Positions 1 through 8,103 are shown, numbered from the stretch's first letter. The stretch is DNA of 36,917 nucleotides from Bacteroidales bacterium (GCA_017464245.1 JAFUDV010000059.1:1-36917); one strand, 5' to 3'. Made by a program: numbers and translations. Notes: generated from the sequence alone by a model not told the origin.

Positions 1-878
1 AGGACAACGACGTTGATCTTCTGGTCAAGGGCAACGACTTCTTCCGGATGGGAGATGCGGCCCCAGCTGAGGTCTGTGATGTGGATGAGACCGTCTACGC
101 CACCGAGGTCTACGAACACGCCGTAGTTGGTGATGTTCTTGACCGTTCCCTCGAGCACCTGGCCCTTCTCCAGCTTGGAGATGAGCTCGGCGCGCTTGGC
201 CTCCTGCTCGGCCTCGAGAAGGGCCTTGTGGGAGACGACCACGTTGCGGAACTCCTGGTTGATCTTGACGATCTTGAAGTCCATGTTGGTATCGACGTAC
301 ACGTCGTAGTCACGGATGGGCTTGATGTCGATCTGGGAACCCGGGAGGAAGGCCTCGATGCCGAACACGTCGACGATCATGCCGCCCTTCGTGCGGGTCT
401 TGACATAACCCTTGACCACCTCGTTGTTCTCGTAGGCGGCGTTGACCATATCCCAAGACTTGAGCTGGCGGGCCTTCTTGTGGGAGATGACCAGCTGGCC
501 CTTGCGGTCCTCGGCGGATTCCACGAGCACATCCACCTTGTCACCGACCTTGAGGTCCGGGTTGTAACGGAACTCGGGGGCGGAGATGACGCCTTCGCTC
601 TTGGCGCCGATGTTCACGACGACCTCGCGCTTGTTGATCGCGGTGACGACACCCTCGACCACCTCGTTCTCGGTGACCTTCTGGAGGGTCTGGTTGTACA
701 GGGCGGCGACTTCCTCGCGGTTCTCACCGGCGGCGGAATCGTTCTCGAACGCATCCCAGTCGAAATCCTCGGGGGCGACGGAGGCGTTGAGGGGGGCCTT
801 CTTGGGGGCTTTTTCCTGGACAGGGGCCTCGGCGTTCACCTGGGGCTCTTCTGCCACGTTCTTGATTTCTTCAGACAT
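1..878 (-). CDS. rpsA: 30S ribosomal protein S1, N-terminal part (runs off the window)
   Basis: Ribosomal protein S1 binds mRNA on the small subunit and helps translation initiation. The visible 292 codons start at ATG 878 and stay open to base 1, so the C-terminal half is outside the window. After an acidic, Ala/Pro-rich N-terminus (about residues 1-55) there are S1 (OB-fold) repeats at about 72-140, 155-220 and 238 onward. The third has the classic pattern NYGVFVDLGGVDGLIHITDLSW. The start is supported by the conserved acidic N-terminus and by stops upstream. No clear TAnnTTTG box is seen in the 65 bp between the corA terminator and the start. The identification is based on the repeats and is firm; only the length is unknown. 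Confidence 0.95.
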   Translation of the reverse strand, partial: MSEEIKNVAEEPQVNAEAPVQEKAPKKAPLNASVAPEDFDWDAFENDSAAGENREEVAALYNQTLQKVTENEVVEGVVTAINKREVVVNIGAKSEGVISAPEFRYNPDLKVGDKVDVLVESAEDRKGQLVISHKKARQLKSWDMVNAAYENNEVVKGYVKTRTKGGMIVDVFGIEAFLPGSQIDIKPIRDYDVYVDTNMDFKIVKINQEFRNVVVSHKALLEAEQEAKRAELISKLEKGQVLEGTVKNITNYGVFVDLGGVDGLIHITDLSWGRISHPEEVVALDQKINVVV

Positions 879-943
879 AGTACTTTTGGTTGGATACTAG
901 TTGTTTAACATTATTTCCTGTGCTCTCCGGACACGACAAAAAA

Positions 944-965
944 GCACGCCTCCGGAAAAGCGTGC
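944..965 (-). terminator. Rho-independent terminator of corA
   Basis: A perfect 6-bp inverted repeat (GCACGC/GCGTGC, 10-nt loop) is followed on the minus strand by six T (938-943). It lies 38 bp past the corA stop and before rpsA, separating the two transcripts. Confidence 0.8.
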
Positions 966-1002
966 AAAAATACGAAAAAGTTTCTGGAATTCAAACGGAA
1001 AG

Positions 1003-1968
1003 TCAGAGCAATTTCTTCTTTTTGAAGGCAAACCAGATCGCCAGGCAGGAAAGGGCCATCACCCCCAGGATGATGATCCAGTTCCAGAACGAGGCGTTGG
1101 GCTCGTCGGCCGCGATCATGGGCAGGCGGACGTTCATCCCGTAGAAACCCGCGATGAGGGTGGGCGGCATCAGGAACACGGAGACGACCGTGAACACCTT
1201 CATGATCTTGTTCTGCTCCAGGTTGATCAGACCCAGTACCGTGTCCTGCAGATACTCCAGACGCTCGAAGCAGAAGTTCGTGTGGTTCAGCAGCGAGGAG
1301 ATGTCCTGCAGGAGGACGTTCAACCGCGGCTCCAGCGAGGTCGGGACCTTGGTGCTCCGCATCAGGTTGGATATCAGGCGCTGCTTGTCCACGACGTTCT
1401 CGCGGATCATCATCGTGTTCTCCTGCAGCTGGGAGATGTCGATCAGGAGTTCCTGGTCGATGTCCTCCTCCTCGTTGATGCGCTTGGCGTACTGGGAGAT
1501 CTCCTTGGAAAGGAGCTCGATCATATCCGCGTCCAGGTCCACGCGCTGGTCCAGGATCGTGGCGAACACCGTGAATCCGGAAGGATACTGCCTGGGATTC
1601 ACCTGAAGCCGCCGCTGCAGTTCCGTAAAGCTGCGGAGCGGTACTTCCCGGAGGGTGGTGAGGGTACGGTCCACCAGGGTGAAGGAGACCGCCTGCATGT
1701 TGTACTCCTCCGCCCCCGGGGTCAGGAAGTTGGTGTTCGCGAAGATGGCGTCGTCCGTCTCGAAATAGCGGGAGGAGCTTTCGATCTCCTCCGCCTGCGC
1801 CCGGCTCTGGATCTCCGTTCCGAGGAAGGCCTCGACGGCACGCTTCTCCGCCCCGGAGGGATCCACCAGGTCGATCCAGACGGCGTTGTCAAGGGAAATC
1901 TTCGCGAAATCTTTCTCCGACTGGGAGAACAGGATCTTTCCGTTTTCTCTGTAGAAGATATTCAGCAT
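1003..1968 (-). CDS. corA: CorA-family magnesium/divalent cation channel
   Basis: A pentameric inner-membrane channel for Mg2+ (or Co2+/Ni2+) uptake, 321 aa, a normal CorA length. The first about 250 residues form the soluble alpha/beta and long-helix funnel. Two membrane segments follow, at about 256-276 and 298-316. The signature GMN is at 277-279 in the context FYGMNV, at the end of TM1. The C-terminus is Lys-rich (KKKK), as expected for the cytoplasmic tail. The gene is monocistronic: it has its own promoter (2057-2086), a leader of about 80 nt, and a terminator 38 bp downstream. Substrate preference between Mg2+, Co2+ and Zn2+ cannot be read from sequence. The leader contains inverted repeats described in the findings. 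Confidence 0.95.
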   Translation of the reverse strand: MLNIFYRENGKILFSQSEKDFAKISLDNAVWIDLVDPSGAEKRAVEAFLGTEIQSRAQAEEIESSSRYFETDDAIFANTNFLTPGAEEYNMQAVSFTLVDRTLTTLREVPLRSFTELQRRLQVNPRQYPSGFTVFATILDQRVDLDADMIELLSKEISQYAKRINEEEDIDQELLIDISQLQENTMMIRENVVDKQRLISNLMRSTKVPTSLEPRLNVLLQDISSLLNHTNFCFERLEYLQDTVLGLINLEQNKIMKVFTVVSVFLMPPTLIAGFYGMNVRLPMIAADEPNASFWNWIIILGVMALSCLAIWFAFKKKKLL

Positions 1969-2056
1969 ATCGTTCCAGCGGGTTTTAGCTCCGGGCCAGT
2001 CGTACCGGATGGATTGTACATCGATAACCAGCTGCCATTACGGAAAAGGCAGCTCA

Positions 2057-2086
2057 CAAAGGTACGGATTTTTCCGGAAACTGCAA
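2057..2086 (-). promoter_or_regulatory. Bacteroidetes-type promoter of corA
   Basis: Minus-strand -7 box TACCTTTG (2057-2064) is preceded after exactly 19 bp by TTG (2084-2086). The predicted transcription start is near 2050, about 80 nt before the corA ATG. The -33 box overlaps a 6-bp inverted repeat (2081-2096). Confidence 0.75.
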
Positions 2087-2106
2087 CAATTTGCAGCGGA
2101 AAACGA

Positions 2107-2136
2107 AACAGGCCGGGAATTTCTTCCTGACCTGTT
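2107..2136 (-). terminator. Terminator after tRNA-Pro
   Basis: On the minus strand a 13-bp stem with one mismatch and one G-T pair is closed by a GAAA tetraloop. It is followed by the T-rich stretch TCGTTTTCC and starts 1 nt past the tRNA 3' end. The T tract is short, so termination is likely but not certain. Confidence 0.6.
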
Positions 2137-2137
2137 G

Positions 2138-2211
2138 TCGGGATGATCCGACTCGAACGGACGACCCCTACGTCCCGAACGTAGTGCGCTAGCCAACTGC
2201 GCTACATCCCG
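2138..2211 (-). tRNA. tRNA-Pro (CGG)
   Basis: A full cloverleaf on the minus strand: acceptor CGGGATG/CATCCCG, D arm GCGC/GCGC, anticodon stem CTACG/CGTAG with loop TTCGGGA (anticodon CGG, reading CCG), T stem GTCCG/CGGAT closing TTCGAGT, and discriminator A. CCA is not encoded. It lies 38 bp after rpsT with no clear terminator between them, so it is probably cotranscribed with rpsT. Confidence 0.95.
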
Positions 2212-2249
2212 ATTGCCCTTCGGATAGCCGGGCCGGCTGTAAGTTCAGC

Positions 2250-2504
2250 TTACGAAAGCTTGTTGATATAGACCTGGAGACCGCTCTTGAGGTTGGAGGC
2301 CTTGTTCTTGTGGATCACGCCGATCTTCGCGAGCTTGTCGATCATCGCATAGACCTTCGGAGCGCTCTCCTCGGCAGCTTTCTTGTCAGTGGTATTGCGG
2401 AGGTCGCGGATCGCGTTCCTCGTCGTCTTCGCATAATACTTGTTATGCAATCTGTGCCTCTCATTCTGGCGAGAAGCCCTTTGTGCAGATTTTGTGTTCG
2501 CCAT
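2250..2504 (-). CDS. rpsT: 30S ribosomal protein S20
   Basis: Small-subunit primary binding protein that contacts 16S rRNA; 84 aa, the usual length for the family. It begins with the conserved MANTKSAQRASRQNERHR pattern and is rich in Lys and Arg. The helical-bundle signature is seen as a KTTRNAIRDLR segment in the middle and HKNKASNLKSGL near the end. It lies between tRNA-Glu (20 bp upstream) and tRNA-Pro (38 bp downstream). All three are probably transcribed from the promoter at 2649-2679 and released by tRNA processing. Confidence 0.97.
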   Translation of the reverse strand: MANTKSAQRASRQNERHRLHNKYYAKTTRNAIRDLRNTTDKKAAEESAPKVYAMIDKLAKIGVIHKNKASNLKSGLQVYINKLS

Positions 2505-2523
2505 TGCTTTATTTTTTTATTTC

Positions 2524-2598
2524 TGGTAGTGGGTAGGAGAATCGAACTCCTATTGCGGGAATGAAAATCCCGAGTACTAACCGTTATACGAACCCACC
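2524..2598 (-). tRNA. tRNA-Glu (TTC)
   Basis: Cloverleaf on the minus strand: acceptor GGTGGGT/ACCCACT (first pair G-T), anticodon stem CGGGA/TCCCG with loop TTTTCAT (anticodon TTC, reading GAA), T stem AGGAG/CTCCT closing TTCGATT, and discriminator A. Unlike the other two tRNAs here, CCA is encoded (2524-2526). It is the first gene of the tRNA-Glu/rpsT/tRNA-Pro unit. Confidence 0.95.
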
Positions 2599-2648
2599 AA
2601 AGCGTTCTTTGCTCCCCTTTACGCGGGTTTCCGCGTTTTAAGGGAATG

Positions 2649-2679
2649 CAAAGGTAAGAATAATTTCCGGGAACGCAAA
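2649..2679 (-). promoter_or_regulatory. Promoter of the tRNA-Glu/rpsT/tRNA-Pro unit
   Basis: Minus-strand TTTG (2676-2679), exactly 19 bp, then TACCTTTG (2649-2656): a near-perfect Bacteroidetes promoter. It starts directly beyond the DUF4837 stop codon. The leader of about 45 nt before the tRNA contains a hairpin with ACGCGG/CCGCGT arms. Confidence 0.8.
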
Positions 2680-2680
2680 A

Positions 2681-3676
2681 TTATTTTTCATTTTTCCACT
2701 CGAAGGAGTACAGGATGGACTCCACCTGGCGGAGATACTGGCGCTTGTCGTACCTGGGAGCGAACACGAAGGCCTCCAGGACGATGATATCCTTCCCGTC
2801 CGGGCTGTAGAAAGAGTGGGAGACGAAAGGACCGCCCATATAGTCTCCCTGGACCTCCCAGAAGCCGCGCGTCTCCACGAAGTCGATGCCGTGGTACTTG
2901 AGGCTGCGGGTGGAAGGCTGGATGGCCGTGGAGGTGGTCATGTAGGTTCCGTCGAACATGCCGGGAACATTGGCCTTCATCACCTCGTTGCGCTTCCCGA
3001 TGATGTTCTCCACCTGGAAAGGATCCTCGGGAACGGGATAGCGGTAGGCCATCACCACCTGGCTGGTATACTGTTTCTCGTCGGCCGCCCAGAAGAAATC
3101 ATCCGTCACTTTCTTGAGCTTGTACCCGGAGGAGAAATGCAGGATGCCGCCGGTGAGCTTCTCCACGGGATCCCGGAGCGTCAGTTCCTCATAGAGGATG
3201 GAATTCGCGATGATGCGGTCCCGTTCGGCCGCCTCGAAGAACTCGGGCAGCTGGTCCGTGGCTCCGGCAAGAATCTCCAGCGCCCCTTCCTCATCATAGG
3301 CATTGACCTGCGCCACGCTCTGGGGACGGGCCCACTGGTCCCGCTTGTACATCATCCCGGTCTTCTGGTTCTGGGGGTTGATGTTCAGGATGAGGATGTT
3401 CCGGTGCATCTTGAACATGTTGTTGAAGCTGCCCGGAGGGACGTTCGCCAGGGTGAACAGCGGCTCCCGCTGCGCCAGGTACGGGCAGTCTCCGGCCAGG
3501 CAGTCGCGGAGGGCCGTGCCGATGTTCCCTTCCCAGTTGTCCTTGTCGATCACGACGACGATCTCGCCGGCCTTGCCGCTCACGTTCGGGAGCAGCGCAC
3601 CGCGGTTCCGTCCCTTGCAGCCCGCGAGGGCGAGCACCACCGCCACGAGGGCGAATATCTTTCCGAAATGTCTCAT
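2681..3676 (-). CDS. DUF4837-family lipoprotein
   Basis: A 331-aa predicted envelope lipoprotein of unknown function, from a family I recognise as Bacteroidetes-specific DUF4837. The N-terminus is a lipoprotein signal peptide with lipobox LAGC and acylated Cys20. The segment after it (GEIVVVIDKDNWEG) and the later PPGSFNNMFKMHRNIL pattern are typical of the family. It is the last gene of the M23-like/dxr/rseP group, starting 11 bp after the rseP stop. The association with the site-2 protease RseP suggests an envelope role, but no activity is known or visible. Confidence 0.8.
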   Translation of the reverse strand: MRHFGKIFALVAVVLALAGCKGRNRGALLPNVSGKAGEIVVVIDKDNWEGNIGTALRDCLAGDCPYLAQREPLFTLANVPPGSFNNMFKMHRNILILNINPQNQKTGMMYKRDQWARPQSVAQVNAYDEEGALEILAGATDQLPEFFEAAERDRIIANSILYEELTLRDPVEKLTGGILHFSSGYKLKKVTDDFFWAADEKQYTSQVVMAYRYPVPEDPFQVENIIGKRNEVMKANVPGMFDGTYMTTSTAIQPSTRSLKYHGIDFVETRGFWEVQGDYMGGPFVSHSFYSPDGKDIIVLEAFVFAPRYDKRQYLRQVESILYSFEWKNEK

Positions 3677-3687
3677 AGCATGATGTA

Positions 3688-5022
3688 TTATCTGATCAGT
3701 CTTCCGATGTCGTTCCCGAAGGCGAGGACCATGAGCATCACCAGCAGGAACATGCCCACCATCTGAGCCGCCAGGATGAACTTGTCGCTGGGCTTCCGTC
3801 CCGTCACGATCTCATACAGGCAGATGACGATGTGCCCCCCGTCCAGGGCCGGGACGGGCAGGAGGTTCATCACCCCCAGCATGATGGAGAGCAGCGCCAG
3901 CAGCGACACGAACCGGTACCAGTCCCACTGCGCCGGGAACACCTGGCCGATGGCAATGAAACTGCCCACGGACTTATAGGCCTCCGTGCGCGGCGTGGCG
4001 ACGAGCTTGAGGTCCTTCAGGTATCCGCCGATCGTGGAGAAAGTCAGCTTGAAGCCGGCGGGAACCGCTTCCAGGAACGAATACTCCTTATATTCATAGC
4101 CCGGGGACAGGGTGTACACCCCTACCCTGCCGGTACTGTCCACCTGGAGGGGAACCTGCAGCGTGTCGGCCCCGCGCAGGATGTCCACACTCACTTCCCC
4201 CCCGGCATGCCGCGCGAACAGCGGCCGCGCCTCCTGCAGGTATTCCACCGGCTCTCCGTCAACATGGACGATCCGGTCCCCGTGCAGCAGGCGTCTCTCG
4301 TTGGGCGTCCCTGCCAGGATGGTGTCCACGACGAAGGGGACGGCCAGGTCGAACATCCCGGGCGTGTTCAACACGTCCCCGATCCGGGCCTGGTCCATGT
4401 AGATGTCCAGGGTGTCCGTCCCGCGGAGGACCGTCACCTTGCGGACGTCCCGCCGGGCCAGGTCCACCTGGAGCATGGTGAAATCCTCCGGGACATAGTC
4501 GTCCAACCGGAGGATCCGGTCGCCGTTGCGGAAGCCCAGTTCGTAGGCCAGTTCATTGACATACACGGCATTGCCCTCGTTCTTCAGGTAAGCGCTGCCC
4601 CAAATGTCCAGGATAACGGTATAAGCGAGGATGGCGAAGATGAAATTGTACAGCACCCCGCCCGACATCACCAGGAGGCGCTGCCAGGCGGAATGGGTCC
4701 GGAACTCCCAGGGCCGGGGTTCCTGTTTCATGGATTCCGTGTCCAGGGACTCGTCGATCATGCCGGCGATCTTGCAGTAGCCGCCGAGGGGAAGCCAGCC
4801 GATCCCGTATTCGGTCTCCCACTTCGCCGCCCGGGGAAACAGTTTCACGAACCAGCCCCGCCGGGAGGAGAACAGTTTCACCCCGCCCACGTCGAAGAAC
4901 AGGAAGAACTTCTCCACGCGGATATGGAACAGCTTGGCGAACGTGAAGTGTCCGAGCTCATGGATGAGGATGAGCACGGAAAGGGCCAGGATCACCTGGA
5001 GGGTCTTGACGAGGACTACCAT
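3688..5022 (-). CDS. rseP: RIP zinc metalloprotease RseP (site-2 protease family)
   Basis: Intramembrane zinc protease that cleaves anti-sigma factors or signal-peptide remnants within the inner membrane. 444 aa, normal for the family. The zinc motif HELGH is at 21-25 in the first membrane segment, and the third-ligand motif LDG is at about 393-395 in NLLPVPALDGGH near the C-terminus. Between them are PDZ-like regions (about 200-290). Further membrane segments lie around 115-140 and 415-435. The start overlaps the dxr stop by 7 nt, so translation is probably coupled. The target anti-sigma factor is not in the window. Confidence 0.95.
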   Translation of the reverse strand: MVVLVKTLQVILALSVLILIHELGHFTFAKLFHIRVEKFFLFFDVGGVKLFSSRRGWFVKLFPRAAKWETEYGIGWLPLGGYCKIAGMIDESLDTESMKQEPRPWEFRTHSAWQRLLVMSGGVLYNFIFAILAYTVILDIWGSAYLKNEGNAVYVNELAYELGFRNGDRILRLDDYVPEDFTMLQVDLARRDVRKVTVLRGTDTLDIYMDQARIGDVLNTPGMFDLAVPFVVDTILAGTPNERRLLHGDRIVHVDGEPVEYLQEARPLFARHAGGEVSVDILRGADTLQVPLQVDSTGRVGVYTLSPGYEYKEYSFLEAVPAGFKLTFSTIGGYLKDLKLVATPRTEAYKSVGSFIAIGQVFPAQWDWYRFVSLLALLSIMLGVMNLLPVPALDGGHIVICLYEIVTGRKPSDKFILAAQMVGMFLLVMLMVLAFGNDIGRLIR

Positions 5023-6170
5023 ATCAGGTTGCGGGCGTAGGCGTAGGCGGCATCGTTCGTGGAGAAGATGTCCTCCAGCGTGGGTTCTGCTACAAAATCC
5101 GTGCGCGCAAGGGTGTCGGCGGCGATGGCGGCGATGTCATAGAAGCCGATGCGGTCCTCCAGGTAGCCTGCGACGGCAGCCTCGTTGGCCGCATTGAGCG
5201 CGCAGGGGATGTTCCCGCCCTTCCCGATGGCGTCGAAAGCCAGCTTCAGGCAGGGGAACTTCTCCATGTCCGGATCATAGAAGGTCATCCTTCCCAGGGC
5301 GCTGAAATCCAGCTTCCGGTTGTTCAGGGGAAGCCGTTCCGGGAAAGCCATCGCCAGGGCGATGGGCTCCCGCATGTCCGGACAGCCCAGCTGGGCGATG
5401 ACGGCCCCGTCGCGGAACTCCACCATGGAATGGATCACCGACTCGGGGTGGACCACCACGTGGATGCGCTCCGGTTCCACGTCGAAGAGCCACTTGGCCT
5501 CGATGACCTCGAAGCCCTTGTTCATCATCGTGGCGGAGTCGATGGTGATCTTCGCGCCCATGTTCCAGTTGGGATGCCGAAGCGCAAGGTCCTTGCCCGC
5601 CACCTCGATCTGCTCGCGCGGCCAGGTCCGGAACGGACCGCCGGAAGCGGTCAGGTGGATCCGCTCCAGCGGATTCCCGGCCGCGGCCTGCAGGCACTGG
5701 AAGATGGCGGAATGCTCCGAATCCACGGGGAGGATGGGCGCCCCGCAGCGCCGGGATTCGCTCATCACCACATAGCCCGCGGCGACCAGCGTCTCCTTGT
5801 TCGCCAGGGCGATGGTCTTGCCGGAGCGGATGGCGGACAGGGTGGGCCGGAGCCCGCTGAATCCCACCATCGACGCGACGACGATGTCCACTTCCGGATC
5901 CGCCACCAGCCCGCAGACGGCCTCGATGCCCAGATGGACCTGCGTGCCCGTTCCGGCGAGGGCGTCCCGCACCTCGGGATACTTCGCCCCGTCGCAGATG
6001 ACGGCGTGCTTCACTTGGAAAGCCCGCGCCTGCTCCACCAGCCGGGTCGCGTTGCTTCCCGCGGAAATCATATAGACGTCAAAACGGTCCGGATGCTGAC
6101 GGACCACGTCCAGGGTCTGGGTGCCGATCGAGCCGGTCGATCCCAGGATGGCGATCTTTCTCTTGTCCAT
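5016..6170 (-). CDS. dxr: 1-deoxy-D-xylulose 5-phosphate reductoisomerase
   Basis: Second step of the MEP isoprenoid pathway: NADPH-dependent rearrangement and reduction of DXP to 2-C-methyl-erythritol 4-phosphate. 384 aa. The dinucleotide loop GSTGSIG is at about 10-16. Other seen motifs are ALANKETLVAAG, PVDSEHSAIFQC (metal and substrate acids) and LTASGGPF, then NMGAKITIDSATMMNKG. The start is taken at 6170 (MDKRKIAILG), not at the in-frame ATG at 6215, because the longer form would run into the upstream gene and 6170 sits 1 nt past its TGA. The product feeds undecaprenyl phosphate synthesis, linking it to uppS at 21,620. Confidence 0.97.
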   Translation of the reverse strand: MDKRKIAILGSTGSIGTQTLDVVRQHPDRFDVYMISAGSNATRLVEQARAFQVKHAVICDGAKYPEVRDALAGTGTQVHLGIEAVCGLVADPEVDIVVASMVGFSGLRPTLSAIRSGKTIALANKETLVAAGYVVMSESRRCGAPILPVDSEHSAIFQCLQAAAGNPLERIHLTASGGPFRTWPREQIEVAGKDLALRHPNWNMGAKITIDSATMMNKGFEVIEAKWLFDVEPERIHVVVHPESVIHSMVEFRDGAVIAQLGCPDMREPIALAMAFPERLPLNNRKLDFSALGRMTFYDPDMEKFPCLKLAFDAIGKGGNIPCALNAANEAAVAGYLEDRIGFYDIAAIAADTLARTDFVAEPTLEDIFSTNDAAYAYARNLIW

Positions 6171-6171
6171 G

Positions 6172-7017
6172 TCAGAAACTGATGTAGGCCGACGGGTCCA
6201 CCGCCTCCCCTTCATACCAAAGCTCGAAACGCAGGTGGTCGCCCTTCGTGAGCGAGCCGGAACTGCCGGTCAGCGCGACCGCCGTGCCTGCCTTGACCGT
6301 ATCACCGGCCTTCTTGAGCAACTTCTCGTTGTGCTTGTACACCGAGAGGATGTCCCCCCGGTGCTGGACGGCCAGCGTATAGCCGTCCACTTCGTCCCAG
6401 CCCGAGAAGACCACGGTGCCGTCCAGGACAGCCATCACGGCAGTGCCGCTCGGAGCGGTGATGTCCAGATACGGGTGGAGGGAACGGTCATATCCCTCCG
6501 TAACCACGCCCTTGACCGGCGTATAGAAAGCCCGGGCCTCGATGGGCAGTTCGCGCCGGGGACCGGACACGTCGAACTGCTCCGCCTCCGCCACCTGTGC
6601 CCGCAGGAGGGAGTCGCGGCGGGCCAGATAAGCGGCATCCACCTCGTGCCGGGAAGAAGACTGGAGGAGGATCAGGCTGTCCAGCAGGAGCGGTTCCTCT
6701 CCGGTGACCACCTTCTTCAGGTTCTCCGTGTACAGTTCCCACTGCAGGATCCGGGTTTCCAGCGAATCGATGCGCATCGCGTTCTGGACAGCCTGGCGGC
6801 GCGCCCGGGCATCCGGGTATCCGGGGATGAAGGTCCGGAGCGGCGTAAAGGCGATGAGAAGGAACAGCAGCAACAGCAGGACGACGGCCCCCGATACCAG
6901 GGCGGTGATGAAAGCGGGCCGGGTGAAGACGGTGGACCAGAGCCGCTCATGGGAGAGGGCGTCCGTCACCGCCAACCGGTATTTCCGTGCCTGGTCTTTC
7001 GTATTGTCTTTAGCCAT
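6172..7017 (-). CDS. Membrane-anchored M23 (LytM-like) protein with a degenerate zinc site
   Basis: 281 aa. A cytoplasmic N-tail is followed by one membrane segment (about 36-58), a helical periplasmic linker with coiled-coil character (about 70-145), and an M23/LytM fold (about 165-278). The first zinc motif HxxxD is present (H181, D185) and a conserved His lies at 229. In the usual HxH motif the second His, a zinc ligand, is Arg (HLR, 261-263). Loss of a ligand suggests no endopeptidase activity, as in LytM-domain amidase activators such as EnvC and NlpD, but that role is inference. It is the first gene of the dxr/rseP/DUF4837 cluster and is divergent from ruvX with only 21 bp between the start codons. 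Confidence 0.85.
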   Translation of the reverse strand: MAKDNTKDQARKYRLAVTDALSHERLWSTVFTRPAFITALVSGAVVLLLLLFLLIAFTPLRTFIPGYPDARARRQAVQNAMRIDSLETRILQWELYTENLKKVVTGEEPLLLDSLILLQSSSRHEVDAAYLARRDSLLRAQVAEAEQFDVSGPRRELPIEARAFYTPVKGVVTEGYDRSLHPYLDITAPSGTAVMAVLDGTVVFSGWDEVDGYTLAVQHRGDILSVYKHNEKLLKKAGDTVKAGTAVALTGSSGSLTKGDHLRFELWYEGEAVDPSAYISF

Positions 7018-7033
7018 AAAAATGTTATCTTTG
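7003..7033 (+). promoter_or_regulatory. Promoter of ruvX operon, apparently leaderless
   Basis: ATTG (7003-7006), 19 bp, then TATCTTTG (7026-7033). The ruvX ATG is only 5 nt past the box, so transcription should start at or next to the start codon. The -33 box lies inside the divergent M23-like gene. Confidence 0.75.
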
Positions 7034-7038
7034 CATTT

Positions 7039-7533
7039 ATGGACAGACTCATCGGAATCGATTACGGACGCAAGCGCACCGGCCTCGCCGCGAGCGATCC
7101 GCTCCGTATCTTCGCATCTGCCCTGGAAACGGTCGATTCTGCAAAGTTAATAGATTATCTCAAAAATTATGCGCAAAAAGAGACAATCGAACGCTTCGTC
7201 GTCGGATATCCGGTGAACCTGGACGGCTCCCCCTCCGAGGCCCGGACCGATGTGGACGCCTTCCTGAACGTCCTCCGGAAGGCCTTTCCGGAAACGCCCG
7301 TCACCCTCGAGGACGAACGGTTCACCTCCGTCCTCGCCCACCAGGCGATGATTGACGGAGGCATGAAGGCGAAAGACCGGCGCGACAAGAGGTCCGTGGA
7401 CCGCATCAGCGCGGCCATCATCCTCCAGGGATACATGGACCGGACCTCGGGCGCGACTTTTGCAGTAAATCCCGATTCCGTCCCGGAGTCGCTCTCCAGG
7501 AAGAACACCCGGCGGAAGAAAAACAACCGATAA
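7039..7533 (+). CDS. ruvX: Putative pre-16S rRNA nuclease / Holliday junction resolvase-like YqgF
   Basis: RNase H-fold nuclease of the YqgF/RuvX family, involved in 16S rRNA 5'-end maturation and formerly called a Holliday junction resolvase. 164 aa. The N-terminal motif IGIDYGRKRTGLA carries the first catalytic Asp, VVGYPVNLDGS is the conserved middle strand, and LEDERFTS plus VDRISAAIILQGY carry the later acidic residues. The reading frame is open much farther upstream (to 6121), but the family N-terminus and the promoter fix the start at 7039. It heads a plus-strand operon; def begins 2 nt after its stop. Confidence 0.93.
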   Translation: MDRLIGIDYGRKRTGLAASDPLRIFASALETVDSAKLIDYLKNYAQKETIERFVVGYPVNLDGSPSEARTDVDAFLNVLRKAFPETPVTLEDERFTSVLAHQAMIDGGMKAKDRRDKRSVDRISAAIILQGYMDRTSGATFAVNPDSVPESLSRKNTRRKKNNR

Positions 7534-7535
7534 CT

Positions 7536-8090
7536 ATGATTCAACCGATATACCTCTACGGCTCCGAAGTACTCCGCAGGAAGGCGGTCGAAGCCGACCT
7601 CGACAAAAAGGAAGGACTGAAGAGCCTCATCCAGGACCTCAGGGACACCCTGGCCCGGGCCGACGGATGCGGTCTCGCCGCCCCGCAGATCGGCGTGAGC
7701 CAGCGCGTGGTGATCGTGGACGGGGACGTCGTCTCCGACGTCTATGACTACCTCAAGGGCTTCAAGCGCGTGATCATCAATCCCGAAATCCTGGAGGAGA
7801 GCGAGGAGAAGACCACCTACTCCGAAGGCTGCCTGAGCATCCCGAACCTGTACTGCGACGTGGTCCGTCCCGCAAAAATGACCCTCCGCTATTATAACGA
7901 GGATTTCCAGCAGGTCACCGAGACCCTGGACAAGTTCGCCTGCCGGATGGTCCAGCACGAGCTTTCCCACCTGGACGGCAACCTGTTCACGGACAACGTC
8001 CCGCCCATCCGCAAGAAGATGATTGCGGGCAAGCTCCAGAACATCGCGAAGGGAAAGGTCCATCCCCATTACAACAGCAAACTCAAATAA
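7536..8090 (+). CDS. def: Peptide deformylase
   Basis: Metalloenzyme that removes the formyl group from the N-terminal Met of new proteins. 184 aa, normal length. All three signature motifs are intact: GCGLAAPQ (44-51), EGCLS with metal ligand Cys99, and QHELSHLDG with ligands His141 and His145 and catalytic Glu142. It is embedded between ruvX (2 nt upstream) and the phosphohexomutase gene (13 nt downstream). Confidence 0.97.
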   Translation: MIQPIYLYGSEVLRRKAVEADLDKKEGLKSLIQDLRDTLARADGCGLAAPQIGVSQRVVIVDGDVVSDVYDYLKGFKRVIINPEILEESEEKTTYSEGCLSIPNLYCDVVRPAKMTLRYYNEDFQQVTETLDKFACRMVQHELSHLDGNLFTDNVPPIRKKMIAGKLQNIAKGKVHPHYNSKLK

Positions 8091-8103
8091 TCACATACGC
8101 ACT

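Noticed and set aside
2614-2640. The ACGCGG/CCGCGT hairpin as a terminator.
   Set aside because: On the minus strand, where transcription runs, no T tract follows; it lies in the tRNA-Glu leader instead.
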